A stretch of 64,000 nt of DNA from assembly GCA_026708115.1 (NCBI GenBank), contig JAPOVL010000013.1, positions 62,001 through 126,000 of the forward strand, given 5' to 3'. Numbering within the stretch: the stretch's first letter is position 1; the number at the start of each line of letters is the position of its first letter. Shown in pieces: positions 15,943 through 24,730 of the stretch. The DNA comes from Chloroflexota bacterium (GTDB lineage: Bacteria > Chloroflexota > Anaerolineae > Aggregatilineales > Phototrophicaceae). The notes below the pieces were generated by a model that saw only the letters and a list, made by a program, of their open reading frames with translations, searched no databases and was not told the DNA's origin. The position numbers were made by a program, and so were the translations under genes.

Positions 15943-16617
15943 CCGCCCATGAAAACACCAAAAAACACCACACTACAAAAAATATCCCTACTCATTTTCA
16001 AGGATCTTGTAGGGACGAGCCTTGGCTCGCCCACCGTTCCGGCTTGGTTTTGGAGTTGCATGACTTTTTTGGTTCTACTGAGGCTCAGAGGCCGCAGAGG
16101 GCTGTGTCGGTGGTCAGTGTCCACGCGACCTGCGCGTCCTTCGCTGGTCAAAATCCTCTGGGCTTCTTCGTGCTCTTTGTGTTTCTTTTTTAACAAACCC
16201 CGATTTGCGGTAGCCGAGCACTTTATTATTATGCGTGAGCGCGGTAGCCCAAATTCGCCGCCGCCGAGCGGCTGTGGTGAAAAGATCTCTCTGTGCCGGG
16301 GGAGGGGGTACCCCCCCCCTGTATACATACTGTATCTATATGGTTACCCAAAATGGGGCAATATATGGGCAAAATGAGGGCATCTTCCTGGCATTTGAGG
16401 ACGTGTTGCAATCAAATGCCTGTCGAAAACTCCGCTCCTCAGGGCGTGGCTTGAACAAAGACATTTTGCATTCTCATCACTTTCTTGGAATTACTTCTGT
16501 GTCCTTGCTGCGAAAAAAATGCTGTGATTGCCTTGTCGTAAAGTCCGCTGATAAATAGAATGGCTCTCGCTTTTGCGCTACACTATCTGCCATGGGTACC
16601 ATGCCTAGAGACAAACC
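15943..16617. repeat. Repeat-rich intergenic region
   Basis: It contains a GGGACGAGCC-TT-GGCTCGCCC hairpin (16010-16033), a GTCAGTGTCCACGCGACC block near 16113, a divergent repeat A copy (16201-16273) and a G-run/C-run stretch at 16298-16319. A CTTTCTTGGAATTACTTCTG repeat end lies at 16480-16501. I see no gene. Confidence 0.6.
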
Positions 16618-18495
16618 ATGAGCAAACTACCGTTTCGTGATCGCCTGCAAATGCCCCAGCCGCTGCTGGCGGATGGCGCGATGGGCACGATGTTGCATCA
16701 AGAATCCGCGGCCCGCGCCGACGCTTGCTTTGATGCGATGAATGTTGAAGCGCCCGAAGTGGTGCTTTCTGTCCACAAAGCGTATATCGAAGCCGGCGCC
16801 GATCTGATCGAAACCAATACTTTCGGCGCCAACGTCTTCAAACTGAACAATTCCGGTCGCGCGCCCTTTGTCGAACAGTACAACCGACGCGGGGTCGAGT
16901 TGGCGCGTTTGGCGATTGCGGAAAGCGGCAGGCGCGATCTCTATATCGGCGGTTCGGTCGGTCCTTTGGGCGTGGGCGTTTCTCCCTATGGCCGGCTGTC
17001 GCGGGAAGAAGCGGCCGAGGCTTATACCGAACAATTGACCGCGTTGGTCATGGCGGGTGTCGATGTCATCGTCTTTGAGACCTTCAACGAACATCGCGAA
17101 CTGATATTGGCGGTCGAGGTATTGCGCAGCATTGATGCAGACCTGCCCGTGATCGCGCAGAGCACCTTTTATCACGAGAACCTCAGTTACGCCGGTTTCC
17201 CGCCGGCGCGGGTGGCGAATGATTTGTACAAGGCGGGTGTCGACGTCATTGGCGTCAACTGTGGCAGCGGGCCGGCCGGCATCGCCGAGGTGCTGCAGCA
17301 AATGTCTTACGCCATTCCCGAAGCGCGCTTTTCCGCCATGCCAAATGCCGGTTTCCCCGAGGTGACAGGCGGCAGAATCCTCTACCCGGCAAGCGCGGAG
17401 TACTTCGGCGATTGCGCCGCGGCGCTGGTCGAATTCGGCGCTTCGATCATCGGCGGTTGCTGCGGCACGCGGCCCGAGCACATCGCGGCCATGCGCGCCG
17501 CGCTCGATGATCCTTCCGGACATGTCGTGGACCTGCACGTGAGTGACGTCTATGTCCATCACGAGGTGATGGATCCCGATCATCCCACCGAGTTGTCCGA
17601 TCGCCTGAGCGATGGCCTGTTTACTGTGACCGTCGAGATGGCGCCGCCCCGCAGCTATCACACCGAAACCTTGTTGCGGGCGGCACGACGATTGCGCTCG
17701 GCCGGCGCAGACTTGATTAACGTGGCCGATACGCCCGCCGCCCGTATGAAAATGAGCGCCTGGGCGGTGGCGCATCTGCTGCAAACGCAGATCGGCATCG
17801 AAACTGTCCTGCACTTCCCCACGCGCGGACGCAATATGCTGCGCGTGCAAGGCGATTTGCTGGCGTCGCACGCTCTGGGTTTGCGCAATTTATTCGTTGT
17901 CATGGGTGACCCCACCCGGATCGGCGATTTTCCCGACGCCAGCGATGTCTATGATGTGGCCCCGTCTCGCCTGATTGATGTCATCAAGGGGGGCATGAAT
18001 CAAGGTGTGGATATGGCTGGACATAGCATCGGCAAACCCAGCAATTTCACCGTCGGCTGCGCGCTCAATATGGGCGCGGACGATATCGACCGCGAGATAA
18101 GAATCCTCAAGAAAAAGCTGGAAGCCGGCGCCGATTTCGCGCTGGGACAAGCTATCTTCGAGCCCGGGCGGATTCAGCGCTTCCACGAACGTTTTTTGGA
18201 GTTGGAGGGCCGGCCCTTCGAACTGCCTGTGCTGATGGCGGTTATGCCCTTGCACAGCCCACGCCAGGCTCGCTTTTTGCACAACGAAGTCCCCGGTATC
18301 AATATCCCCGACGATATCATGCGACGCGTCTCGCAGGCCCGGGACAACGCGCCGAGCGTGGGTGTAGAGATCGCGCAGGAGTTGTTGGATCAAATGACCG
18401 ACCTGGTGCAAGGCGCTTACATCATTCCTTCCCACAGCGACTACGATCGCGCGGCGGAAGTCGTCGCTTATATCAAAGGAAACGAGAGGACATAG
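16618..18495 (+). CDS. Fused homocysteine S-methyltransferase / methylenetetrahydrofolate reductase
   Basis: The 625-residue protein joins two enzymes of methionine synthesis. Residues about 1-300 are a homocysteine methyltransferase barrel with the zinc ligands Cys215 (GVNCGSG) and Cys281-Cys282 (GGCCGT). Residues about 320-620 are an FAD-dependent MTHFR barrel (FTVTVEMAPPRSYHTETLLR; LFVVMGDPT; ALGQAIFEP) that reduces methylene-tetrahydrofolate. This arrangement matches the YitJ-type fusion known in Bacillus and relatives. It lacks the cobalamin domains of MetH. The gene stands alone behind a repeat-filled region; no SAM riboswitch was recognised upstream. The response-regulator gene begins 6 bp after it. 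Confidence 0.93.
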   Translation: MSKLPFRDRLQMPQPLLADGAMGTMLHQESAARADACFDAMNVEAPEVVLSVHKAYIEAGADLIETNTFGANVFKLNNSGRAPFVEQYNRRGVELARLAIAESGRRDLYIGGSVGPLGVGVSPYGRLSREEAAEAYTEQLTALVMAGVDVIVFETFNEHRELILAVEVLRSIDADLPVIAQSTFYHENLSYAGFPPARVANDLYKAGVDVIGVNCGSGPAGIAEVLQQMSYAIPEARFSAMPNAGFPEVTGGRILYPASAEYFGDCAAALVEFGASIIGGCCGTRPEHIAAMRAALDDPSGHVVDLHVSDVYVHHEVMDPDHPTELSDRLSDGLFTVTVEMAPPRSYHTETLLRAARRLRSAGADLINVADTPAARMKMSAWAVAHLLQTQIGIETVLHFPTRGRNMLRVQGDLLASHALGLRNLFVVMGDPTRIGDFPDASDVYDVAPSRLIDVIKGGMNQGVDMAGHSIGKPSNFTVGCALNMGADDIDREIRILKKKLEAGADFALGQAIFEPGRIQRFHERFLELEGRPFELPVLMAVMPLHSPRQARFLHNEVPGINIPDDIMRRVSQARDNAPSVGVEIAQELLDQMTDLVQGAYIIPSHSDYDRAAEVVAYIKGNERT

Positions 18496-18501
18496 CTGAC
18501 C

Positions 18502-19320
18502 ATGAGCCGCCGGGCACGGGTGAGGGAGCGAAAAGGAGGATCCCGAAGAGCGGCGCAGACCATGGTCCGCAACTGCGGCATTGGCGAAGTCGATCTGCGC
18601 GTAGCCATCATCGACAGCGACCGCTATGCTTTGAATGCCATTAACGCCTATCTCGCCTGGGATCGTCGCACGCGAGTCGTGTTGAAGACGGACTCACTGG
18701 CGGAGCTTTCGGCCAAGCTTAACGAATGGAGCGAACTTGCCTATCCTCATGTCGCGATTCTCGATGCCAACTATGTAGATGGTGTAGGCGGTCTGTTCTC
18801 CGCCATAAGCGAACTGCGCCGGTCGATTCCCGGCGTGATGGTGATATGTCTGGCGCAGATAGCCGACTTGAACACGATCTATGAAGCGATCAATGGCGGC
18901 GCGCGCGCTTTTTTCCTAAAGGATGACCTCAGGCTGCATATCGGTTGGGCGCTCTATTTTTCGGCGGTTGTCGACAAGCGCTGTTTCTTCATCAGCCGCG
19001 GCTTGGTCGCTGCCTGCAAAAAACTGAGCCACGCGCGCTTGCGCGATACCAAGCTCCTGCCCGGGCCGCGAAACTACCCGGGATTAACACCGCGCCTGCG
19101 CGAGGCGATCATACTCTATGCCATCGAAGGCATGCGTCCTCGGCTGATCGCGCACGAAATGGGCATCAGCGAGATCACAGTTCGCGACTATATCAAGAAG
19201 GCTTATCGCATTCTCGAATCCGCCGCCGACGATTGCGACTATCCCGCAGACATGAGCCAGCAGGAAGTCGCCTTCATGCGCTTGACCGCGCTGGATGCAA
19301 TTGCAATAGAATGTGATTAG
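18502..19320 (+). CDS. NarL/LuxR-type response regulator
   Basis: The 272-residue protein has a receiver domain at about 31-150. LRVAIIDSD carries the acidic pair, AILDANYVDG the phospho-acceptor Asp, and FFLKDDLR the conserved Lys. A LuxR-type helix-turn-helix follows at about 190-245 (LTPRLREAIILYAIEGMRPR, IAHEMGISEITVRDYIKKAY). The linker is longer than usual. The start is uncertain: the ATG at 18562 would remove 20 basic residues and neither ATG has a clear ribosome site. No cognate kinase is adjacent; the kinase at 1-1092 is 17 kb away. Confidence 0.82.
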   Translation: MSRRARVRERKGGSRRAAQTMVRNCGIGEVDLRVAIIDSDRYALNAINAYLAWDRRTRVVLKTDSLAELSAKLNEWSELAYPHVAILDANYVDGVGGLFSAISELRRSIPGVMVICLAQIADLNTIYEAINGGARAFFLKDDLRLHIGWALYFSAVVDKRCFFISRGLVAACKKLSHARLRDTKLLPGPRNYPGLTPRLREAIILYAIEGMRPRLIAHEMGISEITVRDYIKKAYRILESAADDCDYPADMSQQEVAFMRLTALDAIAIECD

Positions 19321-19353
19321 GCTGGCCGAAGCAAGATCATGCCTGGCTCTAGA

Positions 19354-20385
19354 TCAGGTTATCTGCGAGCAGGTCTCTGATGGATCTGGATCCTCCGGCT
19401 CGGTAGGTTTCTTGGCTCCTGCGGGCCGTGTATTCTTTACTTGATTTCGAGTCAGCAATACCGACTGGTCGTTTTCGCTTTCCAGCGCCTCGGGTACGTG
19501 CACATGCTCCTCTTCGAGGTAGGTCTTGAGCGCGCCACTGAATGACTGCACTGGGGCCCGATCGCCATATTGATGGCGCAGGTCGAGCAGATTGTTCATC
19601 AACCACAAGAAAAGATCGCCCTCGGTACGCGCTGTATGCTTGCCCTTGGCTAGCTCAAGCACGTGGTATTTGCGAATCAATAGAATGGCCGGCTCATAAA
19701 CATGATGATACCAATCGGCAGTCACTTCTTCCGTCGTCAAGGGATGGCCTTCGACTTTTTCCTGGACGCGTTCGTGCAGGAAGATATAGCCCATCAACTC
19801 GTGATAACGCGCTGCCACGGTAAGTTCAATCGACTCGTGACCCGGCACCGCGCGCGACAAGCCCGTTTCTTCCAGGAAGTTGGCATAGGCTTCCGCCGCC
19901 TCTATTTCCCGATCGCTCATTCTCGGCCGCAGCGGCACAGTCGTAGGCAACTCTATCACATGCGCCTGTATCGTCTTGCTGCCCAATTGATGCGCCACTG
20001 ACACACGGTGGTTGCCATCGCGGACGAAATAGACTTGGCCGACCTTGTAAAGCTCGATTGGCGGCGGGCCTTCCAGGCTATTCGCCAAGGCGTAGATCCG
20101 GCTCCAGCGCTCTTGCATCTCAGCTTTCTTCGGCAGAAATGACGCCGTAAAGTCCTTGTAGCGTCCGACGCTGCCGGCGATTTGATTCAGCGGTACATCG
20201 TGCACGCCTTGGTAATGTTCCTCGTGCAGATGCAAGCGGCTGCGAATCTCGTCAAAGTTCAGCAATTCGTTGTGTTTGCCGGTAAAGTGGTGCAGCATCT
20301 CCTGCCAGAACGCCTTGTTGCGTACCGAGCGGAATTTGCTTACCCCTTCGTGGTAGCTGGTGCGGAACGTATTCTCGTTTGCCAT
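19354..20385 (-). CDS. ParB-like nuclease-domain / DUF4032-type protein
   Basis: I start at the ATG at 20385 (MANENTFRTSYHEG), which has GAGG 5 nt upstream; a longer in-frame extension looks non-coding. Residues about 45-125 include VPLNQIAGSVGRYKDF and PPIELYKVGQVYFVRDGNHRVSVAHQLG. This is the ParB/Srx-like fold with the xxDGNHR motif. The following helical region (AAEAYANFLEETGL; YHELMGYIFLHERVQ) matches the DUF4032-type arrangement. The Pro/Glu/Lys-rich tail is probably disordered. The role is unknown; the ParB-like motif can bind nucleotides, but there is no parA here. Confidence 0.7.
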   Translation of the reverse strand: MANENTFRTSYHEGVSKFRSVRNKAFWQEMLHHFTGKHNELLNFDEIRSRLHLHEEHYQGVHDVPLNQIAGSVGRYKDFTASFLPKKAEMQERWSRIYALANSLEGPPPIELYKVGQVYFVRDGNHRVSVAHQLGSKTIQAHVIELPTTVPLRPRMSDREIEAAEAYANFLEETGLSRAVPGHESIELTVAARYHELMGYIFLHERVQEKVEGHPLTTEEVTADWYHHVYEPAILLIRKYHVLELAKGKHTARTEGDLFLWLMNNLLDLRHQYGDRAPVQSFSGALKTYLEEEHVHVPEALESENDQSVLLTRNQVKNTRPAGAKKPTEPEDPDPSETCSQIT

Positions 20386-20822
20386 CCTGTCCTCTTTTCC
20401 TTCCAGTGACATCGTTTGCGTTGGCGACATCACCGTCCGTCTTGTCAAGACTGTTGGCGATCCGTACCTCATCGTTTGTCCGTACAGAGCGTCGCCAGCA
20501 GTGAAATAAATCACATCAACAACTGACAAGGCAACACTTCTGCGGCACATACACACTATAACATATCTTCTGCTGAAGTCCGCAAAATTCGCAATGGACC
20601 TGTTTGTGATTCTGTTGATCGCTGCCAAATAGCGAAGGAATGGGAAATAGAGGAAAAGTCTTTTGAGATGTTATGATATTGATGGGCTGGCAGCGCCCGA
20701 TCTTACCAGTTGATTTGAACGGCGCCACTCATGCGACGAGAAGACTTATTTGTTGACTGAGCCCGGCACTCTCCTGTACGATTCGCTCCCGCCGAGCGGC
20801 TAAATTACCGGGGCATTCCGAC
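20386..20822. other. Divergent intergenic region
   Basis: This 437-bp gap separates the ParB-like gene from the methyltransferase gene. A partial repeat A end (ATTCGCTCCCGCCGAGCGGC, 20781-20800) lies next to the methyltransferase start. The rest is moderately AT-rich and probably holds both promoters; no distinct box is convincing. Confidence 0.4.
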
Positions 20823-21542
20823 GTGGACCAGGCTACGCGTCTGCGCTTGAACCAGATCAATCAGACATTCTATGCCAGGGCGGCGCAGGAATTCGACGCG
20901 ACGCGTAGGCGGGCTTGGCCCGGCTGGTTTAAGGCGCTTTCCAAAACCGACTCGCCGATCCAATCTGTAATTGACATTGGCTGCGGTAACGGTCGCTTCG
21001 CCCTGTTTCTTTCGGAGCGCCAGCCCACCTCTTTTGATTACACGGGCATCGACAGCAGTCCAGGCTTGCTCAGCTTGGCGCGCGCCAGACTCACCAGGCT
21101 CGAGCAGGTGAGCATACGATTGATCGAACATGATCTGGTTGAAGATGCACTGCCGGATATCCGGGCCCAGTTAGTCGTCCTCTTCGGTGTCCTGCATCAT
21201 GTACCGGGTTTTCAGCAACGCCGCGAACTGCTCCTTCGCTGCGCGGAGTTGCTTAGGCCGGGCGGCCATTTGATTTTCGCGGCCTGGCGCTTTTATGAAG
21301 AAGAACGCTTTCGCGCTCGGATCGTGCCCTGGGATAGCGACTTTGCTGTCGAAGAAAATGACTACCTGCTGGATTGGCGCCGCGGTGAGCGTGCCCTGCG
21401 CTATTGCCACTACGTTGATGACGCCGAACACGACAACCTAGTCGCGGCGACAACCCTGTCGGTCAAAGCCGATTTTCGCGCCGACGGGGCGAGCGGGGCG
21501 CTCAATCGTTATACCGTGTTGAGTAGGGAAAAAGAGGGATGA
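20823..21542 (+). CDS. SAM-dependent methyltransferase, TRM9/ALKBH8-like
   Basis: The 239-residue class I methyltransferase starts at a GTG. SAM-binding motif I is VIDIGCGNGRFALF, then motif II YTGIDSSPGLLSLA, and LVVLFGVLHHVPG is the motif IV/V region; LLRPGGHLIFAAW follows. The later EENDYLLDWRRGERALRYCH with a YVDDAE continuation resembles the substrate part of TRM9/ALKBH8-type tRNA wobble-uridine methyltransferases, a memory-based comparison. Small-molecule methylation is an alternative. It is convergent with the secreted SH3 protein gene, 32 bp away. Confidence 0.8.
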   Translation: MDQATRLRLNQINQTFYARAAQEFDATRRRAWPGWFKALSKTDSPIQSVIDIGCGNGRFALFLSERQPTSFDYTGIDSSPGLLSLARARLTRLEQVSIRLIEHDLVEDALPDIRAQLVVLFGVLHHVPGFQQRRELLLRCAELLRPGGHLIFAAWRFYEEERFRARIVPWDSDFAVEENDYLLDWRRGERALRYCHYVDDAEHDNLVAATTLSVKADFRADGASGALNRYTVLSREKEG

Positions 21543-21574
21543 CCAGAGGAACACCCCTCTCCCATTGACGAAAA

Positions 21575-22774
21575 CTAGCAGCGGCCGCGCCGCAGGACGT
21601 AGGCTGCGGTCGCGCCGTGATTGTCTCCCTCATTGGTTTCCGCTACCTGATTGTGGATATCAAGGAACAGATTCACGTGGTGCAATTCTTCATAGTGTTG
21701 GTTCTGCGTTATGCGACCGAAGGCCGACCTTGATTGTCCCGCAGGTACCGGCGGATAGCCGATCTGCGTCGTCGCTTGCCCTGCGCCCGTACCCATCCGC
21801 GAGTCCCTGACTTCAACGGAGAATCCCCCGGCATCGCCATTGCCATTGTTTTGGACCGTGACATGAATGGTGTAAGTCTCGTTGCAAGTCGCCGGGTGAG
21901 GGTCCATCCGAATCGGGCCAAAGACTAGGTTAGGGCCGCTGGCTGGCGCGGCCGGTGGAGCTACTACCGGTATCGCCGTCGGTATTGGTATTGGCGTCGG
22001 CGGCAAGGGCGGCGGCGCGACGAGATCCAGATTACTCAGATCGCCTTCGGCCCTGACGATGTTTGGATGTATGAAACCGCGGACGCCATTGTCCAGTTCG
22101 ATGAAATACCAACTGGTGCCGCGGCTGCTAGTGCCGAGGACTTTGGCGATTTTCCCTTCGAGCAAGAATCCGACGACCGGATACAAGGTATTGTCTCCGG
22201 AGCGGACGTTGCTATTGACCTGAGCGACCACGCGCGGCGAATCGTCGAGGGCCTCCTCAACGGGTTCTGGTTCGACGGTCGGATCCGGCGGCTCCTCAAC
22301 TTCCGTCTGGATCGTTTCTTCGACAAAGGACGGTGGATTGTTCTCGACGCGGATCGGGCTTAGCCGCACGTACTGAGGACCGTCCCCGCTGTTGATGTTC
22401 AAGCGCAACTCGTGAAGTCCGTCACGCGCCATCATCGTGTTCCAAGTACCGAGAATACCGTCGACAACGCTCGATCGCTGAGGTTGGGTTGCCGGGGACC
22501 AAGGTTCCTCTGCTTGGACGTCCGAATCCATCATGTCTACTACCAGTGGACGGAATTCGACGAAAAAACTCAAGATATTCGGCAGGTTCACCGTACCACG
22601 AATGTCAATGCTGTCCCGCACCACATATACCGGGGGTGGAAAGCTGATATTGACGTCGGGATTCACCATCATTTCGTCGTAGGGTTCGATCACGCTGTTG
22701 CCGTCCTGGCCTAGCGCCAAGGGAACTAACAGCAACATTATGACTATCAGGAATCCTGGAAACCTTGCTCGCAT
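21575..22774 (-). CDS. Secreted SH3b and CARDB-domain protein
   Basis: The 399-residue protein has a signal peptide (RFPGFLIVIMLLLVPLALGQ). A beta-rich region at about 30-160 follows. A bacterial SH3 domain at about 195-250 contains VNSNVRSGDNTLYPVVGFLL and WYFIELDNGVRGFIH. A Pro/Thr/Ile-rich linker leads to a CARDB-like domain at about 290-399 (IHVTVQNNGNGDAGGFSVEV; VNLFLDIHNQVAETNEGDNH). These modules bind cell-wall or partner proteins. AGGAGGTG lies just upstream of the ATG, which overlaps the stop of a small upstream frame (TAATG). Confidence 0.85.
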   Translation of the reverse strand: MRARFPGFLIVIMLLLVPLALGQDGNSVIEPYDEMMVNPDVNISFPPPVYVVRDSIDIRGTVNLPNILSFFVEFRPLVVDMMDSDVQAEEPWSPATQPQRSSVVDGILGTWNTMMARDGLHELRLNINSGDGPQYVRLSPIRVENNPPSFVEETIQTEVEEPPDPTVEPEPVEEALDDSPRVVAQVNSNVRSGDNTLYPVVGFLLEGKIAKVLGTSSRGTSWYFIELDNGVRGFIHPNIVRAEGDLSNLDLVAPPPLPPTPIPIPTAIPVVAPPAAPASGPNLVFGPIRMDPHPATCNETYTIHVTVQNNGNGDAGGFSVEVRDSRMGTGAGQATTQIGYPPVPAGQSRSAFGRITQNQHYEELHHVNLFLDIHNQVAETNEGDNHGATAAYVLRRGRC

Positions 22775-22968
22775 TACTTCACCTCCTGAAAAATAGGCTT
22801 AAGCCGCCCGGAGCATGTCCACTCGCCAAGCAACGCATCATGCGCGTTGGCCAGATTATCTTTACTGGCGCCGCCTAGCAATAGATCATACGCGCGATCT
22901 ACTATTGGCAAGCCCTTATCTTTGCACAATTCATGATAAACCGAAACGAGATTAGCTGCCCGCCGCAT
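22774..22968 (-). CDS. Small hypothetical protein, possibly coupled to the SH3 gene
   Basis: This 64-residue frame ends in TAATG, sharing one base with the start of the SH3b/CARDB gene. The composition is protein-like (two helices around HELCKDKGLPIVDRAYDLL and NLANAHDALL), without a signal peptide or a recognised domain. The overlap favours a real, translationally coupled small gene. The lack of a clear ribosome site of its own argues against it. Confidence 0.4.
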   Translation of the reverse strand: MRRAANLVSVYHELCKDKGLPIVDRAYDLLLGGASKDNLANAHDALLGEWTCSGRLKPIFQEVK

Positions 22969-23119
22969 TGCCTACGAATCCGCATCGGAGTTCAAAATTA
23001 AGATTATTGATATTGTTGATTTAGGCGTGCTCGGCAAAGCCAGAGACCTTTTGTTCGGACCTCATCATAGCCCGTAAAGGTGATACAATAACCGCCACTA
23101 ACCACTGCGCGGGGCGATT

Positions 23120-23857
23120 ATGGAACCCGTTGTTATTGTTCGTATTCAAGATCTGCTGAAGACATATACTGAAGGCGACTACCGACGTCTCGTGCTCAAT
23201 TGTGTCAATATTGATATTGTCCAAGGCGAATTCTTTGTCATGCTCGGCAAGAGCGGCAGCGGCAAGAGTACCTTACTCAACATGCTAAGCGGCATCGACA
23301 GTCCCGATGACGGTCGAGTGCTGATCGACGGCGTCGATATCACGGCAATGAGTGATACGGAACAGACGCTGTTCCGACGCGACTATGTCGGTATCATATT
23401 CCAGTTTTTCAATTTGATACCGACGCTGACTGTCTTGGAAAACATCACGCTGCCACAGGAACTTCGTCGCGACCGCAGCAAGGAGAATGAAATGCGCGCC
23501 CGCGAATTGCTCGAACGTGTTGGCTTGGCGGACCGCGCGGATTCCTTCCCGGACAAGCTCAGTGGAGGCGAGCAGCAACGTGTTGCCATCGCCCGCGCGT
23601 TGGTGCACGAACCGAAAGTATTGCTGGCGGACGAGCCGACCGGCAATCTTGACGAAGATACCGGGCAACAGATCTTGCAGCTTTTGCTGGAACTAACGCG
23701 AGAAGCAGGCAAGACCTTGATCATGGCGACCCACAACCCGGAGATTGTGCCCTTCGCCGATCGTGTCTGCCGCATTCACGAGGGACGGCTCTACGTCAGC
23801 GACAGCCGCGCTTTTGATAGCGTGGCAGGAGCTGTCGAGGTGGTCGCCGAGGGCTGA
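23120..23857 (+). CDS. MacB/LolD-type ABC transporter ATPase without a permease
   Basis: The 245-residue ATPase has Walker [11 protein letters not shown]-loop [16 protein letters not shown], signature LSGGEQQR, Walker [14 protein letters not shown] and switch His in MATHN. The DEPTGNLD string and FNLIPTLT mark the LolD/MacB/FtsE-like branch. These ATPases work with FtsX/MacB-type permeases in lipoprotein export, efflux or wall-hydrolase control. No such permease is next to it, so it is an orphan that must pair with a permease encoded elsewhere. Confidence 0.88.
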   Translation: MEPVVIVRIQDLLKTYTEGDYRRLVLNCVNIDIVQGEFFVMLGKSGSGKSTLLNMLSGIDSPDDGRVLIDGVDITAMSDTEQTLFRRDYVGIIFQFFNLIPTLTVLENITLPQELRRDRSKENEMRARELLERVGLADRADSFPDKLSGGEQQRVAIARALVHEPKVLLADEPTGNLDEDTGQQILQLLLELTREAGKTLIMATHNPEIVPFADRVCRIHEGRLYVSDSRAFDSVAGAVEVVAEG

Positions 23858-24220
23858 GACATGTTCTGCGCAATGCAGGACATCACAGCGTTGCCAGCCG
23901 AATTTCATAGATAAATATGATATGCGATTTGCCTGAGAAAAAGGTACAATATCCTTGAGCGCGAACGATCGCCGTCGCCAATGGCGGCGGGTAGCGCTTC
24001 AAAAGCAAGCGGCGGAGCAAGTTCGTCGGAGGGGAACACGGAAATATATAACGATATGAGCAGTGTACATTCCGGACTGATACAGTCGATTTGATGGTAA
24101 ACTCAAATAGAGGGATTCCGCATTCGCAGAAGGTTTTTTGCCACCCCATTGTAGCGCAGGTCTGATATTGAAAGAAACCTGGGGCATCGTTTCAACCGAG
24201 CAGGCGAAAGGCAGACGCCA
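23858..24220. other. Intergenic region with possible structured RNA
   Basis: A TACAAT at 23946-23951 could be a -10 box. Downstream, 23960-24030 can be drawn as a three-way junction. The closing stem is GCGAAC with GTTCGT, and inner hairpins are CGCCG/CGGCG and CGCTT/AAGCG. It does not match a riboswitch I know. No gene is seen here. Confidence 0.3.
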
Positions 24221-24661
24221 ATGATCGACCCAGATAGCCCGAACGCCGTTCACGTGATCCTCACGGAGTTGCGTGATATCAACAAAGACAGGCGGCGCAC
24301 GGCAGTTATCAAGCTAGGCATGCTTGGTGGCGACCAAGCTGTGCGAACACTCATGGATATCGTGGAGAATCAGCAAGAAGATTTGATCGTGCGCGGCCGA
24401 GCCGCGCTCATGCTCGGCAAGCTACGGGATGATCGCGCGGTCACTGCGCTAATCCGCGCCCTGGACGCCCCCGGGTTTCAAACCCCCTATAATGCCGCGA
24501 TCGCGCTTGGCAAGATCGGTGATCCGCGCGCTATTGATGCCCTCCTCAACTTTGCCGATAACAGCCGCGACAAGACAAGACAGGCCGCTCTGCAGGCGCT
24601 GCGCCAATTGGGATACGAATTCGAGCGCCCGCTATATGCGGACGCGCAACCCAAGATCTGA
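24221..24661 (+). CDS. HEAT-repeat protein
   Basis: The 146-residue protein consists of about four tandem HEAT/PBS-lyase-type repeats, e.g. RRRTAVIKLGMLGGDQAVRT, VRGRAALMLGKLRDDRAVTA, YNAAIALGKIGDPRAIDA and TRQAALQALRQLGYEF. Such helical solenoids act as protein-binding scaffolds. There is no signal peptide, so it is probably cytosolic. The partner is unknown; it precedes the GT-C array by 69 bp on the same strand, but a functional link is not shown. Confidence 0.85.
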   Translation: MIDPDSPNAVHVILTELRDINKDRRRTAVIKLGMLGGDQAVRTLMDIVENQQEDLIVRGRAALMLGKLRDDRAVTALIRALDAPGFQTPYNAAIALGKIGDPRAIDALLNFADNSRDKTRQAALQALRQLGYEFERPLYADAQPKI

Positions 24662-24730
24662 TTATCGGCGCGAAACGCGCGCGACAGGTTAATTGGACCC
24701 AGCAGCAGCAGCCCCCCACATACGCCGTCG

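Noticed and set aside
16500..16617. SAM or cobalamin riboswitch before the methyltransferase/MTHFR gene
   Set aside because: The sequence upstream is short and mostly repeat-derived; none of the conserved SAM-I or B12-box sequences is present.
16627..17871. A 414-codon open frame on the minus strand
   Set aside because: It mirrors the methyltransferase/MTHFR gene in GC-rich DNA; the product is His/Arg/Gln-rich without recognisable motifs.
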